Shown: in pieces, positions 15,347-23,038 of the stretch
How positions within the stretch are numbered: position 1 is the stretch's first letter
Layout of the letters: the number at the start of each line of letters is the position of its first letter
Source of the DNA: Verrucomicrobiota bacterium
GTDB lineage: Bacteria; Verrucomicrobiota; Kiritimatiellia; CAIQIC01; JAGNIJ01
Length of the DNA: 64,000 nucleotides
Direction: 5' to 3'
Assembly (NCBI GenBank): GCA_022710725.1
Contig: JAKLGK010000001.1
Span: forward strand, 301,010 to 365,009
Position numbers and translations under genes: made by a program
The notes under the pieces: model-generated
Told to the model about the DNA's origin: nothing
Seen by the model: the letters and a program-made list of their open reading frames with translations, nothing else
Database searches by the model: none

Positions 15347-16038
15347 GGCTTGTCCTCCTGGATCGGTGTAACGCGGACCTCGGCTTCCAGGCCGGCGCCC
15401 CGGAGCGCGGCCCGGCGGAACTCGTAGCGGAAGCCCTCGTGCTCGAGGAACGCGGGAGGATAGCCCTCTCCGTCGAGCATGCGCACGAAATCGTACAGTT
15501 GCCCCAGCGAGTCGACGCGGGGAATCCGGCTCTCGGCGGGCTTGCGGCGCTTGAAGACGACGGGCGTCCCCTCCTGCGGCCGCGGCGCGGGTTCCGTGGC
15601 GACGATTTCCCGGATCATGCCGGCGGAAAGATGCGTCGCGCGGACCAGTATCTCCGCCACGGAGCCTTCGAGCGACAGATCCTTCTTGAGGTACACCGGG
15701 CCGGAATCGAAGGAACCCTCCATCCGCAGCGCCGCGAGCTTGGTCGAGGAATGCCCCCGCACAATCAGGTTCTGGAGCGGGCTGCCGCCCCGCCCGTACG
15801 GGACGTCGGTCATGTGGAAGCAGACGCACTCGTAGCGCGACACGATCTCCTCCGGGACCTTCCACGACCAGTGCAGGAAAAAGATGTACCGCGGCGCCAG
15901 CGGCGCGAGCCGCTCCAGCGTCAGTTCCGCCGGATCGCCGACGTAGCGCCAAGCGCCGGGCCCGCGGCGGATCGTTTCGTCGAACACCAGCCGGTTCCAC
16001 GACTTGCAACCCGCCACCACGTAGGTCTTGTCAGGCAT
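15343..16038 (-). CDS. Formyltransferase-family protein of the pseudaminate locus
   Basis: A 231-residue stand-alone formyltransferase-fold protein, similar in plan to the C-terminal half of its downstream neighbour. CFHMTDVPYGRGGSPLQNL carries the conserved His and the P-Y-x-R-G-G turn; FDSGPVYLKKDL carries the Asp region. The Asn that precedes the His by two residues in methionyl-tRNA formyltransferase is Cys here, so catalysis may differ. It starts at 16038, overlapping the PseG-PseH stop by 8 bp. Proteins like this recur in nonulosonic acid loci and are presumed to N-formylate the sugar; the substrate is inferred. Confidence 0.8.
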   Translation of the reverse strand: MPDKTYVVAGCKSWNRLVFDETIRRGPGAWRYVGDPAELTLERLAPLAPRYIFFLHWSWKVPEEIVSRYECVCFHMTDVPYGRGGSPLQNLIVRGHSSTKLAALRMEGSFDSGPVYLKKDLSLEGSVAEILVRATHLSAGMIREIVATEPAPRPQEGTPVVFKRRKPAESRIPRVDSLGQLYDFVRMLDGEGYPPAFLEHEGFRYEFRRAALRGAGLEAEVRVTPIQEDKP

Positions 16039-17524
16039 GCGGCCTCCTCCGGATGAAGCAGCGGACGGGCCGGCCGGCCACCGCGACGGAGTCTTCCGGA
16101 TCGAAGTCCGCCCCGGCGAAGGCCCGAAGCGAAGGCTCGTTCTCCGGCTTGACCAGGGCCCGGACCGCGGCCGCCGTACGGTCGGCGAACAACCGGTCGC
16201 AGCCGGCCCTGATCAGCGCCGGCCCCCAGCCTTCGCCGCGGCGCGAGGAGGCCACGCTGACATCCACCTCGGCCTCGCTGCCGTCCGTTCCGTCAAACCG
16301 GATCTGCCCCAGCGCCTGTCCTTCTTCGTCCGCCGCCATGTAGATGGCCGTCCGGCCGGAGCGCCGCTTCGCCTCGAACCAGCGCACGTGATCCTCCCAC
16401 GGGATCGGCTCCGGGTGAAACGCGGCGGACCGCACCGCCGGGTCGTTGGCCCACTCCCATAGCGCGCGGGCATCGGACTCGACGGCCGGGCGGAGGCGGA
16501 CCAGCGCGGACTGCAGGGCCGCCAGAACCCGGGCGGCGCCGCCCCCGTCCACCAGGGCCCGGCCCGCGGCGCTCATGGCGCGCCGGCGGCCGGCATCGGG
16601 CATCATCTCCCCCATCCGCTCGGCGATCATCCTGCTTTTCAGATCCGCGTGTTCGCCCAGGCTCACGCCAATGCCCTCCTCGTCCAGGCCCGCCGCGATG
16701 CGGCGCTGGTTGTCGGCCAGCACGATCATCAGGACCGGAAGCCCCAGGAAGGCTGCTTCCCAGCACGTGCTGCCCGCGCCGAGGATCGCCAGGTCCGCCC
16801 AGGCCATCTGCGCCGGCATGTCCGTCACGTCGACCAGCAATTCCGCGTTGTCCGGGAGCTGCGCCCGGAGTTGATCGCGATGCCGGTTCAACCCCCCGAC
16901 GATGACGCGGGCCTCGACATCCAGCCCGCGCAGGGCCTCGACGACCCGGGCCGTCACGTTGTCGGGATCCGCTCCGCCCAGGGAAACCAGTGCCCGCCGG
17001 GCCATCGCCGGTATCTCGCGGGGCCGGTCCCGCCACGGCAGGAAGGCCCGGTTCAACATCGCGTACCGGGGGCCGAGCAGGAACACCGTCCCGGGATCGG
17101 CGGCGTAGCGCAGTCGCTCGGCGTGGATATTCTGGTTGAACAGCACGTCGGCGTGGTATCGCTCGAGGTGCCGGTGATCGTCGACGGCCATCAGCCGGAA
17201 GCCGGCGTCCCGGAGGGCCGCCTGGTACGCCTCGTCGAAAATGTACCCGTCCGCGACGACCCAGGACGCCGCTGCCTCGCGCGCGGCGGCCAATGTTTCC
17301 TTCAGATCGCCCGGGTGCGGTTGGACGCGTTCCAGCGATTGCCAGCGGCACCCGGCGGCTTCCACGCGCCGGCGTACCGGTTCATGGTCGCCGTGGGACA
17401 GGAACACCACGTCCCAAGCCGCGGCCCTCGCGGCCTGCGCCAGCGAGAGGCACCGCATAACGTGCCCCGCGCCGATCTGCGGCGAGGCATCGGCACGAAT
17501 CAGCAAGACCGGAGAAGAATTCAT
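16031..17524 (-). CDS. pseG: PseG-PseH fusion: UDP-sugar hydrolase plus N-acetyltransferase
   Basis: A 497-residue fusion. Residues 1 to about 340 are PseG, a GT-B-fold hydrolase that removes UDP from UDP-2,4-diacetamido-2,4,6-trideoxy-altropyranose; the signature IGAGHVMRCLSLA (17-29) includes the catalytic His. Further on are ALVSLGGADPDN and ILGAGSTCWEAAFLGLPV. Residues about 345-497 are a GNAT acetyltransferase like PseH (LRPAVESDARALWEWAND, RGEGWGPALI), which acetylates the 4-amino group one step earlier. Separate genes in Campylobacter and Helicobacter, the two steps are consecutive, so fusion makes sense. No separate pseH is seen in the locus. The operon continues into the formyltransferase with an 8-bp overlap. 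Confidence 0.9.
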   Translation of the reverse strand: MNSSPVLLIRADASPQIGAGHVMRCLSLAQAARAAAWDVVFLSHGDHEPVRRRVEAAGCRWQSLERVQPHPGDLKETLAAAREAAASWVVADGYIFDEAYQAALRDAGFRLMAVDDHRHLERYHADVLFNQNIHAERLRYAADPGTVFLLGPRYAMLNRAFLPWRDRPREIPAMARRALVSLGGADPDNVTARVVEALRGLDVEARVIVGGLNRHRDQLRAQLPDNAELLVDVTDMPAQMAWADLAILGAGSTCWEAAFLGLPVLMIVLADNQRRIAAGLDEEGIGVSLGEHADLKSRMIAERMGEMMPDAGRRRAMSAAGRALVDGGGAARVLAALQSALVRLRPAVESDARALWEWANDPAVRSAAFHPEPIPWEDHVRWFEAKRRSGRTAIYMAADEEGQALGQIRFDGTDGSEAEVDVSVASSRRGEGWGPALIRAGCDRLFADRTAAAVRALVKPENEPSLRAFAGADFDPEDSVAVAGRPVRCFIRRRPHA

Positions 17525-17552
17525 TTCAGGGAAAAAGGCTTTGGACGGGATT

Positions 17553-17638
17553 ACAGGATTTTCAGGATGGGAAAATCAGCTTCAATCTTCCCTCCCTCAA
17601 ATTATCCCGTCCATCCTGTTATCCTGTCTGATCCGGAC
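17553..17638. repeat. 86-bp direct repeat flanking the GxxExxY gene, downstream copy
   Basis: Bases 17553-17638 read the same as 18083-18168 (86 of 86 by eye). The unit contains the words ACAGGAT, TCAGGATGG and ATCCTGTTATCCTGTC, so it is itself partly palindromic. Weaker similarity continues about 30 bp further to 17669, into the last codons of the GxxExxY gene. Together the two copies bracket that gene like the ends of a mobile cassette. Confidence 0.9.
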
Positions 17639-17653
17639 AGGATTACAGGATGC

Positions 17654-18040
17654 TCAGGATTGGGAAGGCGAAGTTAGCTCCCGCACTTTTCGCCTCACTT
17701 CTACTCCTCCTTCAGCGAAGTTCAGGAGCAAACCCACCGGTTTGCCGGTGGCCACCAGGTAATTAACCAGTTGCACTTCGTGGGCCGTGGCAAGTTGCCT
17801 CACTGATTTCAATTCAAGGATTACGGTCTGCTGCACCAGGATGTCGGCGATGAAATCGCCTACAACTTCTCCTTCGTAGCGGACCCGAATGGGAACCTGG
17901 GACTCGGCGGTGAGTCCCGTCTTCCGCAATTCAATCAATATGCATTTCTCGTAAACAGATTCCAGAAATCCGAAACCCATCCTGTTGTACACCTTGTAGG
18001 CACAACCGATGATCTTCTCTGTAAGATCTTCGTATTCCAT
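17654..18040 (-). CDS. GxxExxY family protein
   Basis: A 128-residue member of the GxxExxY family; the defining motif is Gly24-Phe-Leu-Glu27-Ser-Val-Tyr30. The later segment GDFIADILVQQTVILELKS has the Asp...Glu-x-Lys layout of a PD-(D/E)XK nuclease-like fold, which has been suggested for this family; no activity is established. It sits between pseF and the pseG-pseH fusion, bracketed by 86-bp identical repeats, and has no obvious role in sugar synthesis. Its last residues (SPSQS) are encoded inside the repeat, as are the last residues of PseF (PSPS). It looks like a passenger inserted in the operon. Confidence 0.88.
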   Translation of the reverse strand: MEYEDLTEKIIGCAYKVYNRMGFGFLESVYEKCILIELRKTGLTAESQVPIRVRYEGEVVGDFIADILVQQTVILELKSVRQLATAHEVQLVNYLVATGKPVGLLLNFAEGGVEVRRKVRELTSPSQS

Positions 18041-18082
18041 GATGCCTGCCCCGAACTTATCCTGTCTAATCTGGACAGGATC

Positions 18083-18168
18083 ACAGGATTTTCAGGATGG
18101 GAAAATCAGCTTCAATCTTCCCTCCCTCAAATTATCCCGTCCATCCTGTTATCCTGTCTGATCCGGAC
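18083..18168. repeat. 86-bp direct repeat flanking the GxxExxY gene, upstream copy
   Basis: Same 86-bp unit as 17553-17638, offset 530 bp, in the same orientation. Similar but not identical sequence continues to about 18199, which covers the pseF stop codon. Inserted between pseF and the GxxExxY gene. Confidence 0.9.
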
Positions 18169-18183
18169 CGGACTACAGGATGA

Positions 18184-18882
18184 TCAGGATGGGGAGGGCA
18201 ATAGGGCCTGGAACATGGCCTCCGCGCGGGCCCAATCCTCCGGCGTGTCGATATCCTGCACGCGGTGGCGCGGCAGGGGCACGGGCACGGAATCGCTCGA
18301 AAAGAGGCGCGGCTCGGCCCGGTAGCGCGGGACGTCCAGCCAGTAGAACTGACCCGCGTCGTGCCACGCCTCGGGCAGGTCCTGCGAGCGCCGCGTCCGG
18401 TTCTCCGGCCAGAACATCTCAAGCCGCCCCGTCGCGCTGACCTTCAGGGCGCGGAGAATCGGGTACGCGAAAGTCGTAACGGAGACCGCCGTGATCGCGC
18501 CGGCCTTTTGCAGGGCATCCAGCCCGCGCTGCAGGTCCGCGCCGGTCACGAACGGCGCCGTGGCGTAGAGGCAGCAGACGTACCGCGGCGCGCCCCCTTG
18601 CCCGGCCAGCCAGTCCAGCGCGTGCACCAGGACGTCATCGGTCCCGGCATGGTCATTCGCCAGCTCGGCTGGGCGCCGGAACGGGACCTCGGCGCCCTCG
18701 TCGCGGGCAACCCGCTCGATGGCCTCGTCATCCGTGGAGACCAGGATGCGTTCGAACAACCGGCTGTCCCGGGCCGCGGCGATGGAATAGGCGATCATCG
18801 GCCGACCGCAGAACGGTTTAATGTTCTTGCCCGGGATGCGCTTGCTGCCGCCCCGGGCGGGTATGAGCGCCACGGCCTTCAT
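18184..18882 (-). CDS. pseF: CMP-pseudaminic acid cytidylyltransferase PseF
   Basis: A 232-residue nucleotidyltransferase that activates pseudaminic acid with CTP. LIPARGGSKRIPGKNIKPFC is at residues 6-25, followed by ILVSTDDEAIERVA, CCLYATAPFVTGADL and DAGQFYWLDVPRY, the last typical of PseF against NeuA. ATG at 18882 chosen because it gives the standard N-terminus MKAVALIPARGG and overlaps the upstream methylase stop; the frame is open upstream but not family-like. The final residues PSPS are encoded by a dispersed repeat, so the natural C-terminus may have been replaced. PseF completes the pathway PseB-PseC-PseH-PseG-PseI-PseF. Confidence 0.92.
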   Translation of the reverse strand: MKAVALIPARGGSKRIPGKNIKPFCGRPMIAYSIAAARDSRLFERILVSTDDEAIERVARDEGAEVPFRRPAELANDHAGTDDVLVHALDWLAGQGGAPRYVCCLYATAPFVTGADLQRGLDALQKAGAITAVSVTTFAYPILRALKVSATGRLEMFWPENRTRRSQDLPEAWHDAGQFYWLDVPRYRAEPRLFSSDSVPVPLPRHRVQDIDTPEDWARAEAMFQALLPSPS

Positions 18883-19526
18883 CGGCTTCCGCGTCGCTCC
18901 ATCAGGAACCACGTCAGGTCGTCCTGCGGGAAGACCGGGTCGCGCCGGTAGACGAACCCGTAGTCCACCAGCCGGAACGCCGGGTGCCGCTCCATGAACT
19001 CGCCCGCGAAGTCGCGCTTGAAGAGGCGCCCGCTGTGCCCGCGGTACGGGACCTCGACGGGGGCGGGGTTGTAGTACTCGATGATCGCGACGTACCGCCG
19101 GCCGGCGCGGGCCAGCCGGTCGTAGGCCAGCGGGAGCATCTCGGGATTGAGATGGATGAGCACGCCCTTGGTGAAGGCCAGGTCGTGCGGCTTCGGTTCG
19201 TAGTCGAAGAGCGACGCGCGCACGGCCTTCACGCCCGGGATCGCGGCCATCTCCCGCGCGGCCTTCGCGTTGATCTCCACGCCCGTGCAGGCGGCCCCCG
19301 GCCGCAGCGCCCGCAGGGCCTTGAGGTTCATGCCGATGTTGGCGCCCAGTTCGATGACGCTCCCGACGTCCCGCGCGCGCGCCAGGATCCGGGAAAACAG
19401 GGCGAGGTTGCCCGCGAGCAGCTGGTCGCTGCGGTTGCGCCCGATGTAGTCGTCCCCGAACGTCCCGGCCCAGAAGGCCTCCTGCTCGGTGCGGGCGCGG
19501 CGCGTTTTTTTCTTTTTCTGGCTCAT
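18879..19526 (-). CDS. Pseudaminic acid biosynthesis-associated methylase
   Basis: A 215-residue SAM-dependent methyltransferase matching the family known as pseudaminic acid biosynthesis-associated methylase. EQEAFWAGTFGDDYIGRN near the N-terminus is typical of that family. The SAM-binding motif is VIELGANIGMNLKAL and the acidic loop CTGVEINAKA; FTKGVLIHLNPEMLP follows. The second ATG (19526) is preferred because GGGAGG lies 6 bases in front of it; an ATG at 19532 would sit on top of that site. It overlaps PseF by 4 bp. The methylated position is unknown. Confidence 0.88.
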   Translation of the reverse strand: MSQKKKKTRRARTEQEAFWAGTFGDDYIGRNRSDQLLAGNLALFSRILARARDVGSVIELGANIGMNLKALRALRPGAACTGVEINAKAAREMAAIPGVKAVRASLFDYEPKPHDLAFTKGVLIHLNPEMLPLAYDRLARAGRRYVAIIEYYNPAPVEVPYRGHSGRLFKRDFAGEFMERHPAFRLVDYGFVYRRDPVFPQDDLTWFLMERRGSR

Positions 19527-19528
19527 GG

Positions 19529-20671
19529 TCATCCTCCCAGGGCATGGCGGACGCCGCCGATCACCGCCGCGACCTCGCCGTCGGTCATCGCCGGGTACAT
19601 CGGCAGGCTGATCAATTCCTCGTAGGCCCGCTCGGCCGCCGGGCACAGGCCCGGCCCCGTGCCGAACCGCCGCCGGTAGAACGGGTGCAGGTGGATCGGG
19701 ATATAGTGCACGTTGACGCCGATCCCCTGCTTCCGCAGCGCGCCGAAAATCTCCGCCCGCCGCGCCGCGGGCACGCGGATGACATACAGGTGCCGGCCGT
19801 GGACCGACGCAGGATGAAGGATGAGGGATGAAGGATGAACGGGGCGAACCACCGGGGCCAAAGGCAGAAAGGCGGCGTCGTAGCGCGCGGCGATCTCGTT
19901 GCGCCGGGTGATCCAGCCGGGCAGCTTCTTCAGCTGCGTGATCCCGAGCGCACACTGGAAATCGGTGATGCGGTAGTTCCAGCCCAGGTCGACCATCTCG
20001 TAGAACCACGAGTGGGACTCCATGCGCTGCCGGAAATCCACGGTGACGCCGTGGCTCCGGAACATCCTCATGCGGCGCGCGTACTCCTCGTTATCCGTCG
20101 TGATCGCCCCGCCCTCGCCCGTGGTCATGTTCTTGACCGGGTGGAAGCTGAACGTGCTGAGGTCCGCCAGCGAACCCACCGGCCGGCCCTTGTACGCGCC
20201 GCCGACGGCGTGGCAGGCGTCCGCGATCAGCACCAACCCGCGCGCACGCGCCAGCGCGGTCAATGAGTCGTAGTCGCAGGGCAGGCCGGCATAATCCACC
20301 GCGATGATCGCTTTCGTCTTCCCCGTTATCGCCCGTTCCACCTTCCCGGGATCGATCAGCAGGTCCTCCTCGCGCACGTCGGCGAAGACGGGCGTCGCGC
20401 CCTGGAACACGGCGCAGTTCGCGCTGGCGGCGAAGGACATGGGGGTGACGATGACCTCGTCGCCCGGCCCGATCCCCGCCGCGTAGACCGCCGCGTGCAG
20501 GGCGGCCGTGCCGTTGCTGACCGCGACGGCCTCCTTCGTGCCGGTGAAGGCCGCCAGCGCCTTCTCGAACTCGGCGACCTTGGGGCCGGTGGTCAGCCAG
20601 TCGGACTTCAGCACGTCGACGACGGCCTGGATGTCTTCCGCGTCAAGGAACTGTTTACCGTAAGGAATCAT
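19529..20671 (-). CDS. pseC: PseC, UDP-4-amino-sugar transaminase of the pseudaminate pathway
   Basis: A 380-residue DegT/DnrJ/EryC1-type PLP aminotransferase that puts a 4-amino group on the UDP-4-keto sugar made by PseB. The PLP lysine is Lys180 in FSFHPVKNMTTGEGG; H. pylori PseC uses Lys183. SDWLTTGPKVAEFE at the N-terminus is the usual PseC beginning. Residues about 278-290 (VHPSSLILHPASV) are not family sequence: they are encoded by a GGATGAAGGATGA-type microrepeat (19806-19838) that also occurs at 26638-26672. It keeps the frame open, so the enzyme may tolerate the insert as a surface loop. Confidence 0.92.
   Translation of the reverse strand: MIPYGKQFLDAEDIQAVVDVLKSDWLTTGPKVAEFEKALAAFTGTKEAVAVSNGTAALHAAVYAAGIGPGDEVIVTPMSFAASANCAVFQGATPVFADVREEDLLIDPGKVERAITGKTKAIIAVDYAGLPCDYDSLTALARARGLVLIADACHAVGGAYKGRPVGSLADLSTFSFHPVKNMTTGEGGAITTDNEEYARRMRMFRSHGVTVDFRQRMESHSWFYEMVDLGWNYRITDFQCALGITQLKKLPGWITRRNEIAARYDAAFLPLAPVVRPVHPSSLILHPASVHGRHLYVIRVPAARRAEIFGALRKQGIGVNVHYIPIHLHPFYRRRFGTGPGLCPAAERAYEELISLPMYPAMTDGEVAAVIGGVRHALGG
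19806..19838. repeat. GGATGAAGGATGA microrepeat inside pseC
   Basis: A short run of near-tandem GGATGAA/GGGATGAA units. On the minus strand it translates within PseC as HPSSLILHPASV. The same kind of unit lies directly before the O-antigen ligase gene at 26638-26672, there non-coding. Insertion into a conserved enzyme in frame is the notable point. Confidence 0.75.
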
Positions 20672-20681
20672 AGCCTGTTTT

Positions 20682-20740
20682 ACAGGAGGAAACGGAGGCC
20701 GCGGAGATATCCCGCCTCCGCTCCCTCCGTTACCTCCTGT
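20682..20740. repeat. ACAGGAG/CTCCTGT hairpin repeat, copy 2
   Basis: Outer arms ACAGGAG (20682-20688) and CTCCTGT (20734-20740), with inner GGAGGCCGCGGAG/CTCCGCTCCCTCC-like complementarity. It fills the whole gap between the pseB stop (20741) and the pseC start region. Same family as 5576-5638 and 60690-60754. Confidence 0.75.
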
Positions 20741-21790
20741 TCAAATCCCTCTTTCCTTCGCCCAGGCCTGGGCCTCGGGCAGGTCCAGGTCGGCGATCAT
20801 GCGGGCGAGCCGGGCGTCGTCCAGCCAGTCGGTGTTGTTGTCGCTCCCGTAGTAGAAGCCGTCTGGACAGGGCCGCCCGCCCTTCTCCATGTGCCAGTTC
20901 TCGCCCCACCAGGGAAAGGCGGGCCGGATGATGAAATGGGTGTTGAACTCGATCGTCTGCCGGCCGTCGTCGACGGGAATCATGACCTCGTGCAGCTTCT
21001 CGCCGGGGCGGATGCCGACGACCGGGGTCTGGCACTCCGGCCCGATGACGCGGGCGAGGTCGGTGATCCGCATACTGGGGATCTTCGGCACCCAGAGCTC
21101 GCCGCCCTTCATGTCCTGGAGCGCGTTGAGCACGAGGGCGGCGCCCTGCTCCAGCGTGATCCAGAACCGCGTCATGCGCGGGTCGGTGATGGGCAGCACG
21201 CCCTCCCGGCGCCGCGCCAGGAAGAACGGGATCACGCTACCGCGGCTGCCGACGACGTTGCCGTAGCGCACGACCGAGAACCGCGTCGGGCGTCGGCCGC
21301 TGTAGCTGTTGCCCGAGACGAAGAGCTTGTCCGAGCACAGCTTGGTCGCGCCGTACAGGTTGATCGGGTTGGCCGCCTTGTCCGTGCTCAAGGCCACCAC
21401 GTGGGTGACGTCGCTGTCGATCGCGGCGTCGATGACGTTTTGCGCGCCCAGAATATTCGTCTTCACGAACTCGAACGGGTTGTATTCGGCCGCGGGGACC
21501 TGCTTGAGGGCGGAGGCATGGATGATGAACCGGACGCCGTCGAGGGCGCGGCGCAGGCGGTCGCCGTCGCGCACGTCGCCCAGGAAGAACCGCAGGCGCT
21601 GCCGCTGGGCCGGCGTGAACGACAGCTCCATTTCGAACTGCTTGTACTCGTCCCGGCTGTAGATGACGACCACCGTCGTGGCCGTGTGGTCCAGGATGAT
21701 GCGCGTCAGCTTCTTGCCGAGCGAGCCCGTGCCGCCGGTGATGAGCACCCGGTTCTTTTCCAGGAAATCGAGCGGTCGCATCGTGATCAT
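20741..21790 (-). CDS. pseB: PseB, UDP-GlcNAc 4,6-dehydratase (inverting)
   Basis: A 349-residue extended SDR that begins pseudaminic acid synthesis from UDP-GlcNAc. The NAD motif TGGTGSLG is at residues 18-25. STDKAANPINLYGATKL carries the catalytic Asp/Lys and Tyr-x3-Lys residues described for FlaA1/PseB. RFSVVRYGNVVGSRGSVIP and FNTHFIIRPAFPWW are further family segments. Length is normal (about 330-350). The ATG at 21790 has GAGG five bases ahead; an internal ATG at residue 4 is the only rival. It is the first pathway gene in transcription order, after the sialidase-like lipoprotein. Confidence 0.93.
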   Translation of the reverse strand: MITMRPLDFLEKNRVLITGGTGSLGKKLTRIILDHTATTVVVIYSRDEYKQFEMELSFTPAQRQRLRFFLGDVRDGDRLRRALDGVRFIIHASALKQVPAAEYNPFEFVKTNILGAQNVIDAAIDSDVTHVVALSTDKAANPINLYGATKLCSDKLFVSGNSYSGRRPTRFSVVRYGNVVGSRGSVIPFFLARRREGVLPITDPRMTRFWITLEQGAALVLNALQDMKGGELWVPKIPSMRITDLARVIGPECQTPVVGIRPGEKLHEVMIPVDDGRQTIEFNTHFIIRPAFPWWGENWHMEKGGRPCPDGFYYGSDNNTDWLDDARLARMIADLDLPEAQAWAKERGI

Positions 21791-21817
21791 GAGGACCTCG
21801 TGGGTGGAGGGTTCGGG

Positions 21818-23038
21818 TCAGAACAGGCGGGTCACATGGATATAGACACCGAAAATGCCGTTGGCTTCCTTGGGCTCCCAGAGCCAGATCCCGGACAGGT
21901 CGGTGTCCATGCTGTCGTAGATGGCGAGCAGCCGCCCGGGCGACACCTCGACCAGGTCGCAGTAGCCGCTGGTCTTCTGGTCGGCGCGGGAGAGGACAAC
22001 CTCCCGTCCCCAGGTCCGGCCGCCGTCGGCGCTGAAGAAAAGGCTGTTGCCCGGTCGGCCCGTGGCGAGGGCCAGGATGCCGTTGGTCAGGAGCCGGAGC
22101 TTCGGCATGACGCCGGCGATCGGCAGTCTCCGGTACTCCCAGCTCCGGCCGCCGTCCCGGCTGCGCGCCGACAGCAGGTCGCGGGACACGGAGATGCCGC
22201 CCCCGCTCCACGGGGCGCCCGTGCGCATGACGCACAGCAACTCCCCGTCCGGCAGCAGGACCAGCGCCGGCTCGTCCGCGCCCTCGATCCCCCACGGGGC
22301 CTGCGCCATGGAGGCCACCTTGGACACGTACCGGTACGACCGCCCGCCGTCGCGGGACTCGAACAGGAACGTGGCGTAGCACTCCTCCGAGGGAACCTGC
22401 CCGTAGCCGGCCACGTAGAGGACGCCGCCGGTGGACACGACGGCCTGCTGCTCGAAGTACAGGTTCGCCGGGGCGGCGCCGCCTTCCAGGGGAACATCGA
22501 GCGGAACCCGCTCGGGCGAGGTCCAGTGCACGCCGTCCGCGCTCCGGATCGAGCCGAGCGAGCCGGTGGGCGCGAGGACCGCGGTGCGGTCGTGGTGCAC
22601 GCGCTCCCCCGAGGGCAGGACGGCGGCCGCCATGAAGTACCCGAAATCATAATGGGCGAACCGGCTCCCGGCCTCGATCACGCGGGCTTCCGGGGGCGGC
22701 GGCTCGCCGAGCCACGCGTACGGATCGCCGAACTGCCAGGTGCGGCCGTCGTCGTCGCTGTAGGCCGGCCACCCGACGGGCGCGGTGCCTTCCGTGACGG
22801 CGTCGCCGGCGATCCAGTAGGAGAGGGCCAGGCGGCGGTCGGACACGCGGCACAGGATCGGGTGGTTGGCCACGCCCCACCCCTTGGCCCTGTCGGTCTG
22901 CACGATCACGAAGGGCCGGCCTTTCCGGGCCAGCACTTTCAGGCCGGTCGTGCTGGGGCCCGAGGCGCACCCCGGCAGCAGCGCCAGCGCGAGGGCCGCC
23001 GCGGCCACGCCGCGCCATCCGCGAAGAATCCCGTTCAT
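21818..23038 (-). CDS. Sialidase-like lipoprotein with Asp-box (BNR) repeats
   Basis: A 406-residue secreted protein. The N-terminus is a lipoprotein signal: hydrophobic LALALLPG followed by Cys (LLPGCASG). Four Asp-box motifs of the form S-x-D-x-G-x-x-[WY] are visible: SDDDGRTW, SRDGGRSY, SRDGGRSW and SADGGRTW, the pattern of a six-bladed sialidase/neuraminidase propeller. The catalytic Arg triad and Tyr/Glu cannot be assigned by eye. It overlaps the Wzt stop by 4 bp, so it is part of the export/pseudaminate operon. It may trim, bind or remodel the nonulosonate glycan at the cell surface; other BNR proteins are not sialidases, so activity is uncertain. Confidence 0.8.
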   Translation of the reverse strand: MNGILRGWRGVAAAALALALLPGCASGPSTTGLKVLARKGRPFVIVQTDRAKGWGVANHPILCRVSDRRLALSYWIAGDAVTEGTAPVGWPAYSDDDGRTWQFGDPYAWLGEPPPPEARVIEAGSRFAHYDFGYFMAAAVLPSGERVHHDRTAVLAPTGSLGSIRSADGVHWTSPERVPLDVPLEGGAAPANLYFEQQAVVSTGGVLYVAGYGQVPSEECYATFLFESRDGGRSYRYVSKVASMAQAPWGIEGADEPALVLLPDGELLCVMRTGAPWSGGGISVSRDLLSARSRDGGRSWEYRRLPIAGVMPKLRLLTNGILALATGRPGNSLFFSADGGRTWGREVVLSRADQKTSGYCDLVEVSPGRLLAIYDSMDTDLSGIWLWEPKEANGIFGVYIHVTRLF

